DNA of 64,000 bases from CAVQUE01 sp046290435 (GCA_046290435.1 JBKAGO010000047.1:19568-83567), one strand, 5' to 3'. Shown: positions 1 to 8,580, numbered from the stretch's first letter. Numbers and translations are program-made. The notes: generated by a model from the sequence alone, not told the origin.

Positions 1-737
1 CCCATGACACCGGACCCGTCGAGCGTGACGCCGCACAGCAACTCGAACGCCGCCCGGGCACGGTCGTTCGCGGTGACCGTCCGCTGACCCGACGGACGCA
101 GATCCGCGATCTCGCGTGCCCGTGCGGTGACTGCTGCGTCCATGCGGGCGCCGCGCTCGTCGTCCATCGACGCCGCCACCGCCCACGTCCCATCCGGACG
201 CCGGAACATCATCCACGACGCCGCCGCCATCGCCCGCTCCGCCGCCGACAACCCCTCATCACCATCAGGCGGATCCGCCACCTTCACCAACAGACGGGCC
301 AGCCACGTCCGGAACGCCTCCGGTCGCAACAACGCCGCATTCGACGCGATCTCCCCGTCATGGCCCGCCAGACGCGCCTTCTCCGACGCACTCAACCGCG
401 CCAAACAACCCGCCAGATGGTCGGCGTTCTCGGTCTTCGCCGCACCCGACTCCGAGCCAGCCCCGGATGCGGGCAGATCCAGACGGATCTCCCCACGAGC
501 CGAATCCTTCGCCCGCGCCGACGCCGACCCCTCCCCATCAGGATCCGACAGATCATCAGCACACGGCGACGACCCCGACGACTCCCGGCGCTTGGCCTCC
601 ACCGCCACCGCCGTCGCGAACGCGGCCAGATCACGACGACCCCGACCGATCAACCGACCCAACCCCGCCAACCCCGCGTCATCCAACGAGGACAGATCCG
701 TCCCCCGGACCGCAGCGAGATCAGCCAACAAACTCAT
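1..737 (-). CDS. DUF222 (13E12-type) protein, N-terminal part, cut by window edge
   Basis: Partial gene: the ATG is at 735-737 on the minus strand and 245 codons stay open to position 3, so the C-terminus lies left of the window. The protein starts MSLLADLAAV, is Ala/Arg-rich and mostly helical, and carries a Ser/Gly/Asp-rich linker at about residues 50-80. This pattern fits the N-terminal DUF222 region that in actinobacteria usually precedes an HNH nuclease domain. The HNH part is inferred, not seen. Codon use is strongly GC-biased like the neighbours. The call rests on family resemblance from memory and could be wrong; that the frame is coding is more certain than the name. Confidence 0.6.
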   Translation of the reverse strand, partial: MSLLADLAAVRGTDLSSLDDAGLAGLGRLIGRGRRDLAAFATAVAVEAKRRESSGSSPCADDLSDPDGEGSASARAKDSARGEIRLDLPASGAGSESGAAKTENADHLAGCLARLSASEKARLAGHDGEIASNAALLRPEAFRTWLARLLVKVADPPDGDEGLSAAERAMAAASWMMFRRPDGTWAVAASMDDERGARMDAAVTARAREIADLRPSGQRTVTANDRARAAFELLCGVTLDGSGVM

Positions 738-838
738 ACCCACAACCCTAAACAGGGGGTATGACAGCCAACCCGAGCCCGTCTCAGAGCTTCACGGCAA
801 TAGACGTGCCATCCCGTGATCCACCGAACACGCAACCA

Positions 839-930
839 CTGGGGTCAAGTCGTACTTTCAACCAACTCGGCACGCAGCGGCCTCCCGGCTCGACGACCCG
901 GAGTTGGTTGAAAGTACGACTTGACCCCAG
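839..930. repeat. family A inverted-repeat element, copy A1
   Basis: 92-bp element with two near-perfect arms of about 30 bp (left begins CTGGGGTCAAGTCGTACTTT; right is its reverse complement). The loop contains CGGCCTCCCGGCTCG. It lies between the DUF222 gene and a decayed LLM gene, outside any intact gene. Confidence 0.9.
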
Positions 931-1044
931 CCCTGCCCTGCCCAAACCGTCGGCAGCGGGAAGAGAGAGAGAGACTCGACGCCGGCCCTTCTGTGCCACC
1001 ACTGGTCGGGAGCCGCGTTCCACAGCGCCCATCGGCCGCCTGCG

Positions 1045-1290
1045 AACTCGAGGCGCACACCGAGGCCCGCTACGCCCCGCGGCCGGATTCGACGCCCTCT
1101 GGGTCTCGCAGATCTTCCCGGGTCGGCCCCATCGTCCCCCTCGCAGCGGCAGCCGACATCGACCCATCGAGCGAGGCGGGCACCTCGGTCGTGCCGATCT
1201 CCGGCCGCCACCCCCTGGCCCTAGCCGCCATGGCCCGCACCGCACAGTCGGCGCTCGGGCGCGCGAGTTCACGCACTCGGGAACTCACGC
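1045..1290 (+). pseudogene. decayed luciferase-like (F420-type) oxidoreductase fragment
   Basis: Three short pieces in two frames read together as the N-terminal third of a luciferase-like monooxygenase: EAHTEARYA (frame of 1047), AAGFDALWVSQIF (1079-1117), then after another frame change GPIVPLAAAADI and AGTSVVPISGRHPLALAAMA up to about 1250. In intact family members the AGFDxLWVSQIF segment is followed by an E-x-GTSVVP-x-x-x-RHPLALA segment, the same order and spacing as here. At least two frameshifts are needed and the rest of the barrel is missing, so this is a relic. It sits just after repeat A1 and before the methyltransferase. Confidence 0.6.
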
Positions 1291-1359
1291 ACTCCGGCGT
1301 GCAGACGTACCGGCACGAACTCGCTCGCCTGCCGACGTGTCGGCTGAGAGAATCGCCAC

Positions 1360-2091
1360 GTGATCGATCACTTCGCCGACGTCGCGGCGCACTACGACGA
1401 CACGCTCGGCGCCAGGGGAACGCCGGAGGCGGTCGCAGCGACCGTCGACTTCCTCGAGGAACTGGCGGGTGCCGAGCCCGTCCTCGAGTTCGCGATCGGC
1501 ACCGGGCGGATCGCGTTGCCGCTCGCGGCCCGGGGAGCATCGGTCAGCGGCATCGAGCTGTCGCCGGCGATGGTGGAGCAGCTGCGCGCCAAGCCCGGCG
1601 GACGCGAGATCGACGTGACACTCGGCGACATGACGAGCACCCGGGTACCGGGCACGTTCGCGTTGGTGTACCTGGTCTTCAACACGATCGGCAACGTCGA
1701 GACCCAGGACCGTCAGGTCGCCTGCTTCCTCAACGCCGCCGCCCATCTGGCTCCCGGCGGCTCCTTCGCCGTCGAGGTCGGCGTGCCCGACCTGCGGCGG
1801 CTGGCGCCCGGCCAGGACGCGATCGTGTTCGCCCACGCGCCGGGCTACGTCGGCTACGACAGCTACGTCGACCTCGTCGCCCAGCAGGCGGTCTCCCATC
1901 ACTTCACTGCCGATGGCGCCGGCGCCGGCGAGGTCCGCACGCCGTTCCGCTATGTGTGGCCGTCGGAGCTCGACCTCATGGCCCGCATCGCCGGTCTGGA
2001 TCTGCGCGAGCGCTGGGCGGACTGGTCCCGCGCCCCCTTCACCGGCGACAGCACCTCGCACGTCTCGGTCTGGCAGAAGCGACCCGCATAG
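1360..2091 (+). CDS. class I SAM-dependent methyltransferase
   Basis: Predicted cytosolic methyltransferase of 243 residues, a usual length for a stand-alone class I enzyme. The SAM-binding motif I is at residues 41-50 (VLEFAIGTGR), followed by an acidic residue at the end of the next strand (SGIELS) and a motif-IV-like region TFALVYLVFNTIGN. The C-terminal half (YVWPSELDLMARIAGL) is typical of small-molecule methyltransferases of the UbiE/tellurite-resistance-like group, but the substrate cannot be read. The ATG at 1360 is the first in frame. The gene stands alone between two pseudogene relics. Confidence 0.8.
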   Translation: MIDHFADVAAHYDDTLGARGTPEAVAATVDFLEELAGAEPVLEFAIGTGRIALPLAARGASVSGIELSPAMVEQLRAKPGGREIDVTLGDMTSTRVPGTFALVYLVFNTIGNVETQDRQVACFLNAAAHLAPGGSFAVEVGVPDLRRLAPGQDAIVFAHAPGYVGYDSYVDLVAQQAVSHHFTADGAGAGEVRTPFRYVWPSELDLMARIAGLDLRERWADWSRAPFTGDSTSHVSVWQKRPA

Positions 2092-2309
2092 CGCCAGTAA
2101 GAGTGCGGTCGCCGAGCAGGCGATCGCGCGGTCCATGGCCATCGCGGGAATCTCCACGCAGGCCACTCCGAACACCTGCAACCTCCATCGCTTGGGCCAC
2201 CATCGCCCGCTGAAGCGAGGCCGCAAAGCGATCGCGCCGGAACGCCGATGATGCGTACCAGATCGTCGAGCCGATGCGACCAATTCGACGACGACACCGA
2301 TCGATCCGA

Positions 2310-2402
2310 CCTTCGGGCGACCAGGGCGCGGGAGGCGTGGATGATGCCCAGGCCATCCTCGATGAGGCGGGCCCGCTCCGCCATGGTCGCGGTCATCGAC
2401 AT
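2310..2402 (-). pseudogene. remnant of a TetR-family C-terminus
   Basis: The minus strand here reads MTATMAERARLIEDG directly joined to LGIIHA. The intact TetR gene downstream (2682-3302) ends MTAAMAERARLIEDG, then about 20 residues, then VGIIHAP. The fragment therefore looks like the end of a related regulator with an internal deletion. It is separated from the intact gene by repeat A2. Positions 2092-2309 hold nothing else I can recognise. Confidence 0.55.
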
Positions 2403-2429
2403 GGCCTGGGGCTCGCGGGCCGCGAACCG

Positions 2430-2521
2430 CTGGGGTCAAGTCGTACTTTCAACCAACTCGGCACGCGACGGCCTCCAGGCTCGACGACCCGGAGTTGGTC
2501 GACAGTACGACTTGACCCCAG
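2430..2521. repeat. family A inverted-repeat element, copy A2
   Basis: 92 bp, same layout as A1. The left arm is intact; the right arm has two substitutions (GTTGGTCGACAG in place of GTTGGTTGAAAG), so the pairing is slightly broken. The loop has CGGCCTCCAGGCTCG. It lies between the TetR remnant and the intact TetR gene. Confidence 0.9.
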
Positions 2522-2681
2522 CCCTACCCGATCCCTTCGGCCGCTGGAGACACCCCGTCCCTGCGATCTCAGCCGCCACACCGCCACCGTCGGCGGTGAC
2601 AACGCCCGTTCGACGCCGGTCGAGGCAGCGGGGAGGGCTGTTCGCTCGGCGCCGCGCTGCGCTCGACGGCCGAACCTCGGG

Positions 2682-3302
2682 TCAGACCACCACGGCGCTG
2701 GGGGCGTGGATGATGCCCACCAACATGTCGGTGAGGTTGGCGACGAAGACGTCGTGACCGGGCACCAGCGGGCGGCCGTCCTCGATGAGGCGGGCCCGCT
2801 CGGCCATGGCGGCGGTCATCAGCATCATCATCGACACCAGGCGCTGTTCGCGCAGGTCGGCGTCGAGGCCCGACGGGCGTTCGACAACCAGACTCAGCAG
2901 CCGCTGGAGGTGCTCGTCGCCAGACACCGCGCCACGACGCCACGCCGACAGCCGACCGCGGAGCTGATCGACGATGCGCAGGTAGTCCCGACCCGACTGG
3001 GTGGCGAGACAACCGCTGTAGGGCTCGACCAGCGCCCGGATGACCTCGTGGGTGGACGAGTCCGGGCCGACGCCGGCGGCCAGGTCACCGCGTTCTTCAT
3101 CGAGGGGCACGCCGTGGGCCCCGAGGATGTGGACCATGAGGCCGTCGCGTGAGCCGAAGTGATACGTCAACGCCGACGCGTTGCGTTGCCCCGCGGCTTC
3201 GATGATCTCGCGGTTGGTGACCCGGTACAGGCCCTCTGCGGCGAAGAGCCGTTCGGCGGCGGCGGCGAGCCGCGCCCGGGTCTCGGTGCTGTCACGTGGC
3301 AC
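2682..3302 (-). CDS. TetR/AcrR family transcriptional regulator
   Basis: A 206-residue repressor of usual TetR length. The N-terminal helix-turn-helix is at about residues 25-50 (YRVTNREIIEAAG then ALTYHFGSRDGL); the C-terminal ligand domain ends in MAERARLIEDG and VGIIHA. No ATG is available before residue 50; a GTG at 3300-3302 has a strong AGGAGG seven bases upstream, which fixes the start. The gene follows the LLM oxidoreductase (3395-4606) on the same strand after a 92-bp gap, so the two probably form an operon and the regulator probably represses its own promoter (see 4673-4703). The ligand is unknown. Confidence 0.87.
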   Translation of the reverse strand: MPRDSTETRARLAAAAERLFAAEGLYRVTNREIIEAAGQRNASALTYHFGSRDGLMVHILGAHGVPLDEERGDLAAGVGPDSSTHEVIRALVEPYSGCLATQSGRDYLRIVDQLRGRLSAWRRGAVSGDEHLQRLLSLVVERPSGLDADLREQRLVSMMMLMTAAMAERARLIEDGRPLVPGHDVFVANLTDMLVGIIHAPSAVVV

Positions 3303-3394
3303 GCTGCATCCTCCTGGTCCACGTCGAGACCGAGTCCGCTGCGGGCCGGGCGCCGTGACGGCGCCGGACCCGCCGCGGTCGCTTCGACGGATGC

Positions 3395-4606
3395 TCAGGC
3401 CGGCAGCGGCAGGAGCGCGTTGGACGGGATCCGCTCGATCGTGATGTCGGGCGGCGGGCTGTTGAACATCGGGAACTTCGGCTGCGCCGTGGCCCGCATG
3501 CGGTCGGTGGAGTGCACCGGGTCCTTGTCGAACTCGGGGATGACCTCCTGGCCGAACACCTCGAGCAGCTCGAAGTGCTCCTCGTGGCTCATGCCGGCGA
3601 TGGGCAGGCCGAACACCAGCTGGTCGCAGCCGACGCTCTGGTAGTTCTCGACCTGCTCGCAGACCTCTTCGGGGTTGCCGCACAGCATGTAGCCACCGGC
3701 GATGAGCGCATCGAGCAGCTCGTCGGTCCACTCGGGCTCGAGGGTGGGCTCGGGCCAGGTGGGCAGCCCGGCGGCCTTGGGCATGGTGTCGTGGTAGAGG
3801 TGCACCATCGTGACCAGGTAGCCGCGGCCGACCTGCTTGGCGATGGCCCGGGCCCGCTCGCGGTCCTTCAGGCAGATGACGGCGTTGGTCATCATCACGT
3901 TGTTGTTCTGGAACTGGCCCAGGACCTCGACCGGGTTCTCGGCCGCTTCCTTGTAGGCGTCGATGCGGCCCTTGAGGTTGTGGATGGGCTCGAAGTTGAA
4001 GGCGATGGCGCCGATGCCGAGCGAGCCGGCCTTGGCGAAGGTGGGCGGGTTGCCACAGGCCACCCAGATGGGCGGGTGGCCGGGCCCGTAGGGCTTCGGC
4101 AGGATGTTGTGGTTCGGTGGGACCGAGAAGAACTCGCCCTCGAACTCGTAGTCCTTCTGTTCCCACATGCGCGGGATCTCGCGGATGACCTCGTCCCACA
4201 TGGCCTTGGTGACGTCGGGCGTGGTGCCGTTGAACGTGGCGAGCTCGTGGCTGCCGGCGCCGCGACCGGTGCCGAACTCGAAGCGGCGGTTGGTGACGTG
4301 GTCGAGCATCGCGGCGCGCTCCGCGATGCGGACCGGGTGTTCCTTGGTGGTGGGCAGGCTGGTGATGGCCGACCCGATGTGGATGCGCTCGGTCTGCGCG
4401 GCCACCCACCCCATGACCGGCGACGGGGCCGACATGTGGCTGTACTCGGTCAGGGCGTGGTGTTCGCCGAACCAGATGTACTTCCAGTTGTGCTTGTCGG
4501 CGAACACCCCGTACTCGGCCTCGCGCATGAGCTCGGTGTGCTCGCACTCGGTGTCGTGGGCCGCAGGCCCCGGGATGAAGCCGTTCGAGAAGATGCCGAA
4601 CTCCAC
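3395..4606 (-). CDS. LLM class (luciferase-like) flavin or F420-dependent oxidoreductase
   Basis: A 403-residue TIM-barrel oxidoreductase of the bacterial luciferase superfamily. Recognisable segments are the first strand VEFGIFSNGF, the YIWFGEHH block, ERIHIGSAI, RIAERAAMLDHVTNRRFEFG and HPPIWVACG. The family uses reduced FMN or F420 to oxidise or reduce aldehydes, alkanes or related substrates; the cofactor cannot be decided here. The length is typical of the alkanal-monooxygenase-like branch. The GTG at 4606 is preferred over an upstream ATG because GGAGGA lies six bases before it. It heads a two-gene unit with the TetR gene and is divergent from the LLM at 4835. Confidence 0.85.
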   Translation of the reverse strand: MEFGIFSNGFIPGPAAHDTECEHTELMREAEYGVFADKHNWKYIWFGEHHALTEYSHMSAPSPVMGWVAAQTERIHIGSAITSLPTTKEHPVRIAERAAMLDHVTNRRFEFGTGRGAGSHELATFNGTTPDVTKAMWDEVIREIPRMWEQKDYEFEGEFFSVPPNHNILPKPYGPGHPPIWVACGNPPTFAKAGSLGIGAIAFNFEPIHNLKGRIDAYKEAAENPVEVLGQFQNNNVMMTNAVICLKDRERARAIAKQVGRGYLVTMVHLYHDTMPKAAGLPTWPEPTLEPEWTDELLDALIAGGYMLCGNPEEVCEQVENYQSVGCDQLVFGLPIAGMSHEEHFELLEVFGQEVIPEFDKDPVHSTDRMRATAQPKFPMFNSPPPDITIERIPSNALLPLPA

Positions 4607-4672
4607 GTGCTTTCCTCCAGCTGTTCGACCACAGGTCGTGGCAGGTCGGGTGACCCCCGTCACCGACGGGAT

Positions 4673-4689
4673 GTAATGTATGCCATTAC
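4673..4689. promoter_or_regulatory. candidate TetR operator
   Basis: Perfect inverted repeat GTAATG-5 bp-CATTAC lying over the -10 box and the 3' part of the spacer of the promoter for the LLM-TetR unit. Position and symmetry fit a TetR dimer site; binding is inferred. Confidence 0.5.
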
Positions 4690-4703
4690 TACGGCCCCGT
4701 CAA
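4675..4703 (-). promoter_or_regulatory. sigma70-type promoter of the LLM-TetR unit
   Basis: Minus strand: -35 TTGACG at 4703-4698, exactly 17 bp, then -10 TACATT at 4680-4675. The predicted transcript starts near 4668, about 60 bases before the GTG start of the LLM gene. Confidence 0.5.
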
Positions 4704-4725
4704 CGGCGCCCCCGCCCGCCTCCTC

Positions 4726-4780
4726 GCCGAAATCCGGGACTTTGCGCGCAGCAGGTGCGCGCGAAGTCCCAGATTTCGGC
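4726..4780. repeat. family C palindrome, copy C1
   Basis: 55-bp near-perfect palindrome: GCCGAAATCCGGGACTTTGC on the left, a CAGG-type centre and the matching right arm ending in AGATTTCGGC, with two mismatches. It lies between the divergent LLM genes and upstream of the one at 4835. There is no T tract, so a simple terminator is unlikely. Confidence 0.85.
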
Positions 4781-4834
4781 CGTGGGGCCATGCGATAGGT
4801 TCGGCGGCGCACGCACACCTGTCCCGGAGGACCA

Positions 4835-5692
4835 ATGAAGCTCGGCGTCGTCTACCCCCAGACCGAACTGCGCGGCGACCCCGAGGCCGTGCGCCGCATC
4901 GCGCTCGCCACCGAGGAGCTCGGCTACGACCACCTCCTGGCCTACGACCACGTCGTCGGCGCCACCCACGAGGACCGCGACCCGGCGCTGTGGGGCCCCT
5001 ACACCGAGAACCACCCGTTCCACTGCCCACTCACGATGTTCGCCTACGCCGCAGCCATCACCGAGCGCATCGAGCTCGTCACCGGCGTGCTGATCCTGCC
5101 CCAGCGCCAGACCGCCCTGGTCGCCAAGCAGGCCACCGACGTCGACCTGCTGTCGCACGAGCGGTTCCGCCTCGGTGTCGGCACCGGCTGGAACTACGTC
5201 GAGTACGACGCGCTGGGCCAGGACTTCGCCAGCCGCGGCCCCCGCATCGACGAACAGATCGAGCTCCTCCGCCGCTACTGGACCGAGGACCTCTTCAGCT
5301 TCGACGGCACCTTCGACATCCTCGACCGCGGCAACATCAACGTCCGACCCAACCGGCAGATCCCGATCTGGATCGGCGGCTTCAGCGAACCGGCGTTCCG
5401 TCGGGGCGGCCAGGTCGGCGATGGGTTCATCTACGCAGGCGACACCGCCGGCGTCCTCGAAGGGCTGCGCTCCGTCGAACGCCACCGCGCCGCGGCGGGC
5501 CGCGCCGACGAGGACTTCGGCCACGACCTCATCATGTTGCGCGACAAGAGCATCGAGGCCCACCTCGCCACCATCGACAGCTGGCGCGAAGCCGGCGGCA
5601 CCCACGCCTCGGTCTGCACCATGGGCATGGGCCTCGACTCGATCGAGGCCCACATCGACTACATCGCCGAGATCAAGAGCCGCCTGGGCTGA
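4835..5692 (+). CDS. LLM class F420-dependent oxidoreductase (short form)
   Basis: A 285-residue luciferase-like protein, the usual size of the short F420-dependent actinobacterial group. It starts MKLGVVYPQTELRGDPEAVR and contains ELGYDHLLAYDHV, ERIELVTGVLILPQRQ, VDLLSHERFRLGVGTGWN and IPIWIGG, the order of strands and helices expected for the barrel. The ATG has GGAGGACC just upstream. The substrate is unknown. It is divergent from the LLM-TetR unit, with family C palindrome C1 in the shared upstream region, and is followed by a convergent VOC gene. Confidence 0.85.
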   Translation: MKLGVVYPQTELRGDPEAVRRIALATEELGYDHLLAYDHVVGATHEDRDPALWGPYTENHPFHCPLTMFAYAAAITERIELVTGVLILPQRQTALVAKQATDVDLLSHERFRLGVGTGWNYVEYDALGQDFASRGPRIDEQIELLRRYWTEDLFSFDGTFDILDRGNINVRPNRQIPIWIGGFSEPAFRRGGQVGDGFIYAGDTAGVLEGLRSVERHRAAAGRADEDFGHDLIMLRDKSIEAHLATIDSWREAGGTHASVCTMGMGLDSIEAHIDYIAEIKSRLG

Positions 5693-5830
5693 ACCTCCGA
5701 GGCGGGCGGGCGGGCCGAGCCTCCGGGCCGGCAGGCCACGACCGGAGGCCAGAACGCCCCGATCTCGTCGTGGTCTTCCACCGTGACGGTGGACAGCCGC
5801 GACGAGATCCGGCCGGCGCCCGGCCGGCGC

Positions 5831-6382
5831 TCAGACCAGGTGCGTCGAAGGCAGCGATGCCAGACCGTCGCCTGCCAGTTCGGCCACGGCAGGGACCGGA
5901 TCGGGGTCGGCGAACAGCGACTGGTCGTCGACGTCCATCGCCCGGCCCGTGCCGTCGACCACCCAGTAGGACGCCTCGAGGGCGATGCCGTTGGGATCGG
6001 TGAAGTACACCGACTTCATGACCCCGTGATCGACCACCTCGGTGCATTCCGAGCCCGCGGCCCGGATGCGGTCACGCAGCGCCAGCAGCGCATGTTCGTC
6101 GGGAACGTTGAACGACAGGTGGTCGAGCTGGCTCGGGTACGGGGCGGGCGACCCGGCGCCCTTGGCGAATGTCTCCGCGCCCTCTACCTCGAAGAAGGCG
6201 ACGGTGTTGCCGGGCGCGATCTCGAAGAAGTAGTGCCGCATCGGGCCGGCCATCAACGTGGTGACGAGCGGCATGCCGAGCGTCCCGGCATAGAAGCGGG
6301 TGGTGGCATCCATGTCCGGGGTGACCAGCGCCAGATGGTTGATGCCACGCCAACTGGGGGCCGGGGGCAGTTCGTCGCTCAT
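5831..6382 (-). CDS. VOC-family (glyoxalase/dioxygenase fold) protein
   Basis: A 183-residue protein with one vicinal-oxygen-chelate module: INHLALVTPDMDATTRFYAGTLG at the N-terminus, YFFEI..NTVAFFEVEG in the middle, LDHLSFNV, and YFTDPNGIALEASY near residue 145. The two histidines (INHLA, LDHLS) and the final Glu are plausible metal ligands, as in glyoxalase or extradiol dioxygenases. The reaction cannot be assigned. The start at 6382 is chosen because GAGGAG lies upstream; the longer frame adds only an Arg-rich extension. It is convergent with the LLM at 4835. Confidence 0.75.
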   Translation of the reverse strand: MSDELPPAPSWRGINHLALVTPDMDATTRFYAGTLGMPLVTTLMAGPMRHYFFEIAPGNTVAFFEVEGAETFAKGAGSPAPYPSQLDHLSFNVPDEHALLALRDRIRAAGSECTEVVDHGVMKSVYFTDPNGIALEASYWVVDGTGRAMDVDDQSLFADPDPVPAVAELAGDGLASLPSTHLV

Positions 6383-6487
6383 GGGTCTCGCTCCTCGCCA
6401 ACGGGTACCGACGACCGTACCGCTCCGACGGCCGGGGACACGGGCGACCACCGCTTCCGACCAACGGTCCGGCCGGCACAGGCGGCC

Positions 6488-7093
6488 TCAGTCCGCCGAC
6501 TTCAAGACACCGACCAACTCCATGGTCGCCACCGTTGCCGGGTTGCGCCACGCGGCGCGGCCTTCGGGCCGCTCGATGGCGATGCTCCCACCCCCGACGA
6601 GATCGGCGTGGGCCCCACGCCCACCCGTGACCTCCCAGGAGCCACCGTCGACGGGCTCGAGGCGCACGGACACGCTGCCCGAGCCGTCGCTGCAGACCCA
6701 CTCGGCGATCACCACGTAGTCGACGACCGCCTCGGGATCGGCGGCGTCGACGATGCGGCGGTTCCGGAACTCGACCTCGGCGGGCATCAACGCTTCGCCG
6801 CTGACCAGATCCTCGTGACCCGTCGCCTGGTGGAGCCCCTCGGCGCAGAACCTGCCGTCGTCGACGGCGGGGCCCTTCGCGGACAAGCGGTCCCCGTCGG
6901 CGATGTCGACGACCACCTGGATCCGATCGGGATCGCCCTCACTGCACTCGAGCGCCGACAGCGCGACCAGCGCGACGAGGACGACCCGAGCGAGATGACG
7001 GCGGGCCGGCCACGTCTCGGACCAACGACCACGCCACCGGCCGCAGCTGCTGCTGCGACCGGAGATCAAGGCGACCACCCGTCCGGGCCGCAT
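6488..7093 (-). CDS. hypothetical exported or membrane-anchored protein
   Basis: Not recognised. About 201 residues; after an Arg-rich N-terminus there is a hydrophobic stretch ARVVLVALVALSALECSEGD (residues about 35-54), which looks like a secretion signal with a cysteine near a possible cleavage site, though the lipobox is not canonical. The remainder is a soluble, acidic domain with one later Cys pair (GRFCAEG, EWVCSDG). The start is uncertain: the ATG at 7093 overlaps the end of the upstream gene by 28 bp, and a GTG at 7078 overlaps by 13. It is translated just after the HExxH lipoprotein gene and probably co-transcribed. Confidence 0.6.
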   Translation of the reverse strand: MRPGRVVALISGRSSSCGRWRGRWSETWPARRHLARVVLVALVALSALECSEGDPDRIQVVVDIADGDRLSAKGPAVDDGRFCAEGLHQATGHEDLVSGEALMPAEVEFRNRRIVDAADPEAVVDYVVIAEWVCSDGSGSVSVRLEPVDGGSWEVTGGRGAHADLVGGGSIAIERPEGRAAWRNPATVATMELVGVLKSAD

Positions 7094-8517
7094 GCCGTCA
7101 GCGGCGGTCGCCCGGTGAGCAGCTCGTAGCGGGCCGCGAGCTCGCTGCAGTCGGGAGGTGGCAGGAGCGGATAACGGGCGTCGGCGGTACCAGCGAGCCC
7201 CCACGCGATCGTGGCTGCCGCATGTTCGACGCCCCGCGCGCGCCACACGGCATCGGACCCGTACCAATCGTCGAGGCCGGCGCGCATCGTGAATGCAGCC
7301 TCGGTCTGCTGGTCGACGTGGTCGAGCATCCACAGGTGGGCGAGCTCGTGGAGCCCGGAAGTGACGGCGGCGACCGTCCATCCGGACTCCGTCGCAGCCG
7401 AAGCCAGATCATCGGCGTCCTGGCACAGGACGGCCGTGTGCCGCCCGTCGTATCGGGCATCGTCGGGGATGGCCAGGCCACTGCGGCCGATGCAGTCGGG
7501 CGACGGCGGGAACCAGATCGCTCTGACATCCGGCAGGGGCAGACCGCCTTCGCCATAGCGATCGACGAGCCACCGCGCGAGTGCTTCGTGGCCGGACTCT
7601 GCGTTGACGAGGTCGACCGGACCGCCGGCGACGTCGATCACACGGGTCACGTTCGACTCGAGCGATCGGGGCATCTCGAAATCGGTCCACCAACCGTCGC
7701 CGACGTCGATGCCACAGCGCCGAGCCGACTCCAGGTGGGCGAACCGGTGCTCGTGCACGATCTCGGGACCGCTCAGCACCCAGCGCCGTGCTTCGAGGCG
7801 GGGGCAGTCGCCGTCGAGCTGCACGATGACCAGCGCCTCGATGCGACTCCGGGACCGGTACGCGAAGACCTGCGGCCATGGACCGGGCTCGACGAAGGCG
7901 GTGTCATCGACGCCGCCGAGGACCTCGTCGACGCCGTTCCAGGCGAGGCCGGCCAGGTCGTCGCGGATCGTCACGTCGGGTGCGTAGAGCTCGGCGAGGG
8001 CACGCCGATCGCGCTGATTCCATGCCGTCGTGTACCGGCCATACAGCTCGAGGAGCTGGGTCTCGTGCGTGCGGGGCGCCACGTAGGGAATCTCCAAGCC
8101 GTCGAAGATCCGAGAGGCGGTCCGGCCGCCGGGGCCGAAGACGTAGCTCTGGGCCCAGCTGTGGAACTCGGCCTCTCCGAAGCCCCGCCACCAGACCACC
8201 GCTCCATCGATGGAGACGAACACGTGCTCGGCGCGCACGTGATCGAATTCCACGTCGAGGCGCAGCGCCCGGAGCGAATCCACGATCTCGACGGGACTGG
8301 TGGCGACCCCGGCCCCCCATTCGGTGAGGTCGAGCGTGCCGCCCGCGGTGTAGAACCTGGCCTGGGCATAGGGGTCCTGGGTGTCGTAGACGTCGGCCAA
8401 CGTATCGACGACGGTGTCGATGCGACGGGAGCTCTCATGGTCTGCTCCGGAACTGCACGCGACACCCGCCAGGAGCACGAGAAGCGCCACTGCGATCCTG
8501 GCCGTCGTCCTACCCAC
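7066..8517 (-). CDS. lipoprotein with SnoaL/NTF2-like region and HExxH metallopeptidase-like motif
   Basis: A 483-residue predicted lipoprotein: signal peptide with lipobox LAGVAC and Cys at residue 21. The middle contains a polyketide-cyclase-like (NTF2 fold) pattern, LLELYGRYTTAWNQRDRRALAELYAPDV. Near residue 390 it has GLHELAHLWMLDHVDQQTEAAF, an HExxH zinc-binding motif with acidic residues after it that could supply a third ligand. This suggests an extracytoplasmic zinc hydrolase with a binding domain, but no known family was recognised. It is followed by the overlapping 6488-7093 gene. Confidence 0.75.
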   Translation of the reverse strand: MGRTTARIAVALLVLLAGVACSSGADHESSRRIDTVVDTLADVYDTQDPYAQARFYTAGGTLDLTEWGAGVATSPVEIVDSLRALRLDVEFDHVRAEHVFVSIDGAVVWWRGFGEAEFHSWAQSYVFGPGGRTASRIFDGLEIPYVAPRTHETQLLELYGRYTTAWNQRDRRALAELYAPDVTIRDDLAGLAWNGVDEVLGGVDDTAFVEPGPWPQVFAYRSRSRIEALVIVQLDGDCPRLEARRWVLSGPEIVHEHRFAHLESARRCGIDVGDGWWTDFEMPRSLESNVTRVIDVAGGPVDLVNAESGHEALARWLVDRYGEGGLPLPDVRAIWFPPSPDCIGRSGLAIPDDARYDGRHTAVLCQDADDLASAATESGWTVAAVTSGLHELAHLWMLDHVDQQTEAAFTMRAGLDDWYGSDAVWRARGVEHAAATIAWGLAGTADARYPLLPPPDCSELAARYELLTGRPPLTACGPDGWSP

Positions 8518-8580
8518 GAGGTCATGGTTCCGTGGCCCCGCGGACGCGACAAGAGGCGAACGTCAGCCCGCGGGCCCGAC

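Noticed and set aside
1285..2439. 384-codon minus-strand frame opposite the methyltransferase
   Set aside because: Antisense shadow; the plus strand carries a clear SAM-binding motif.
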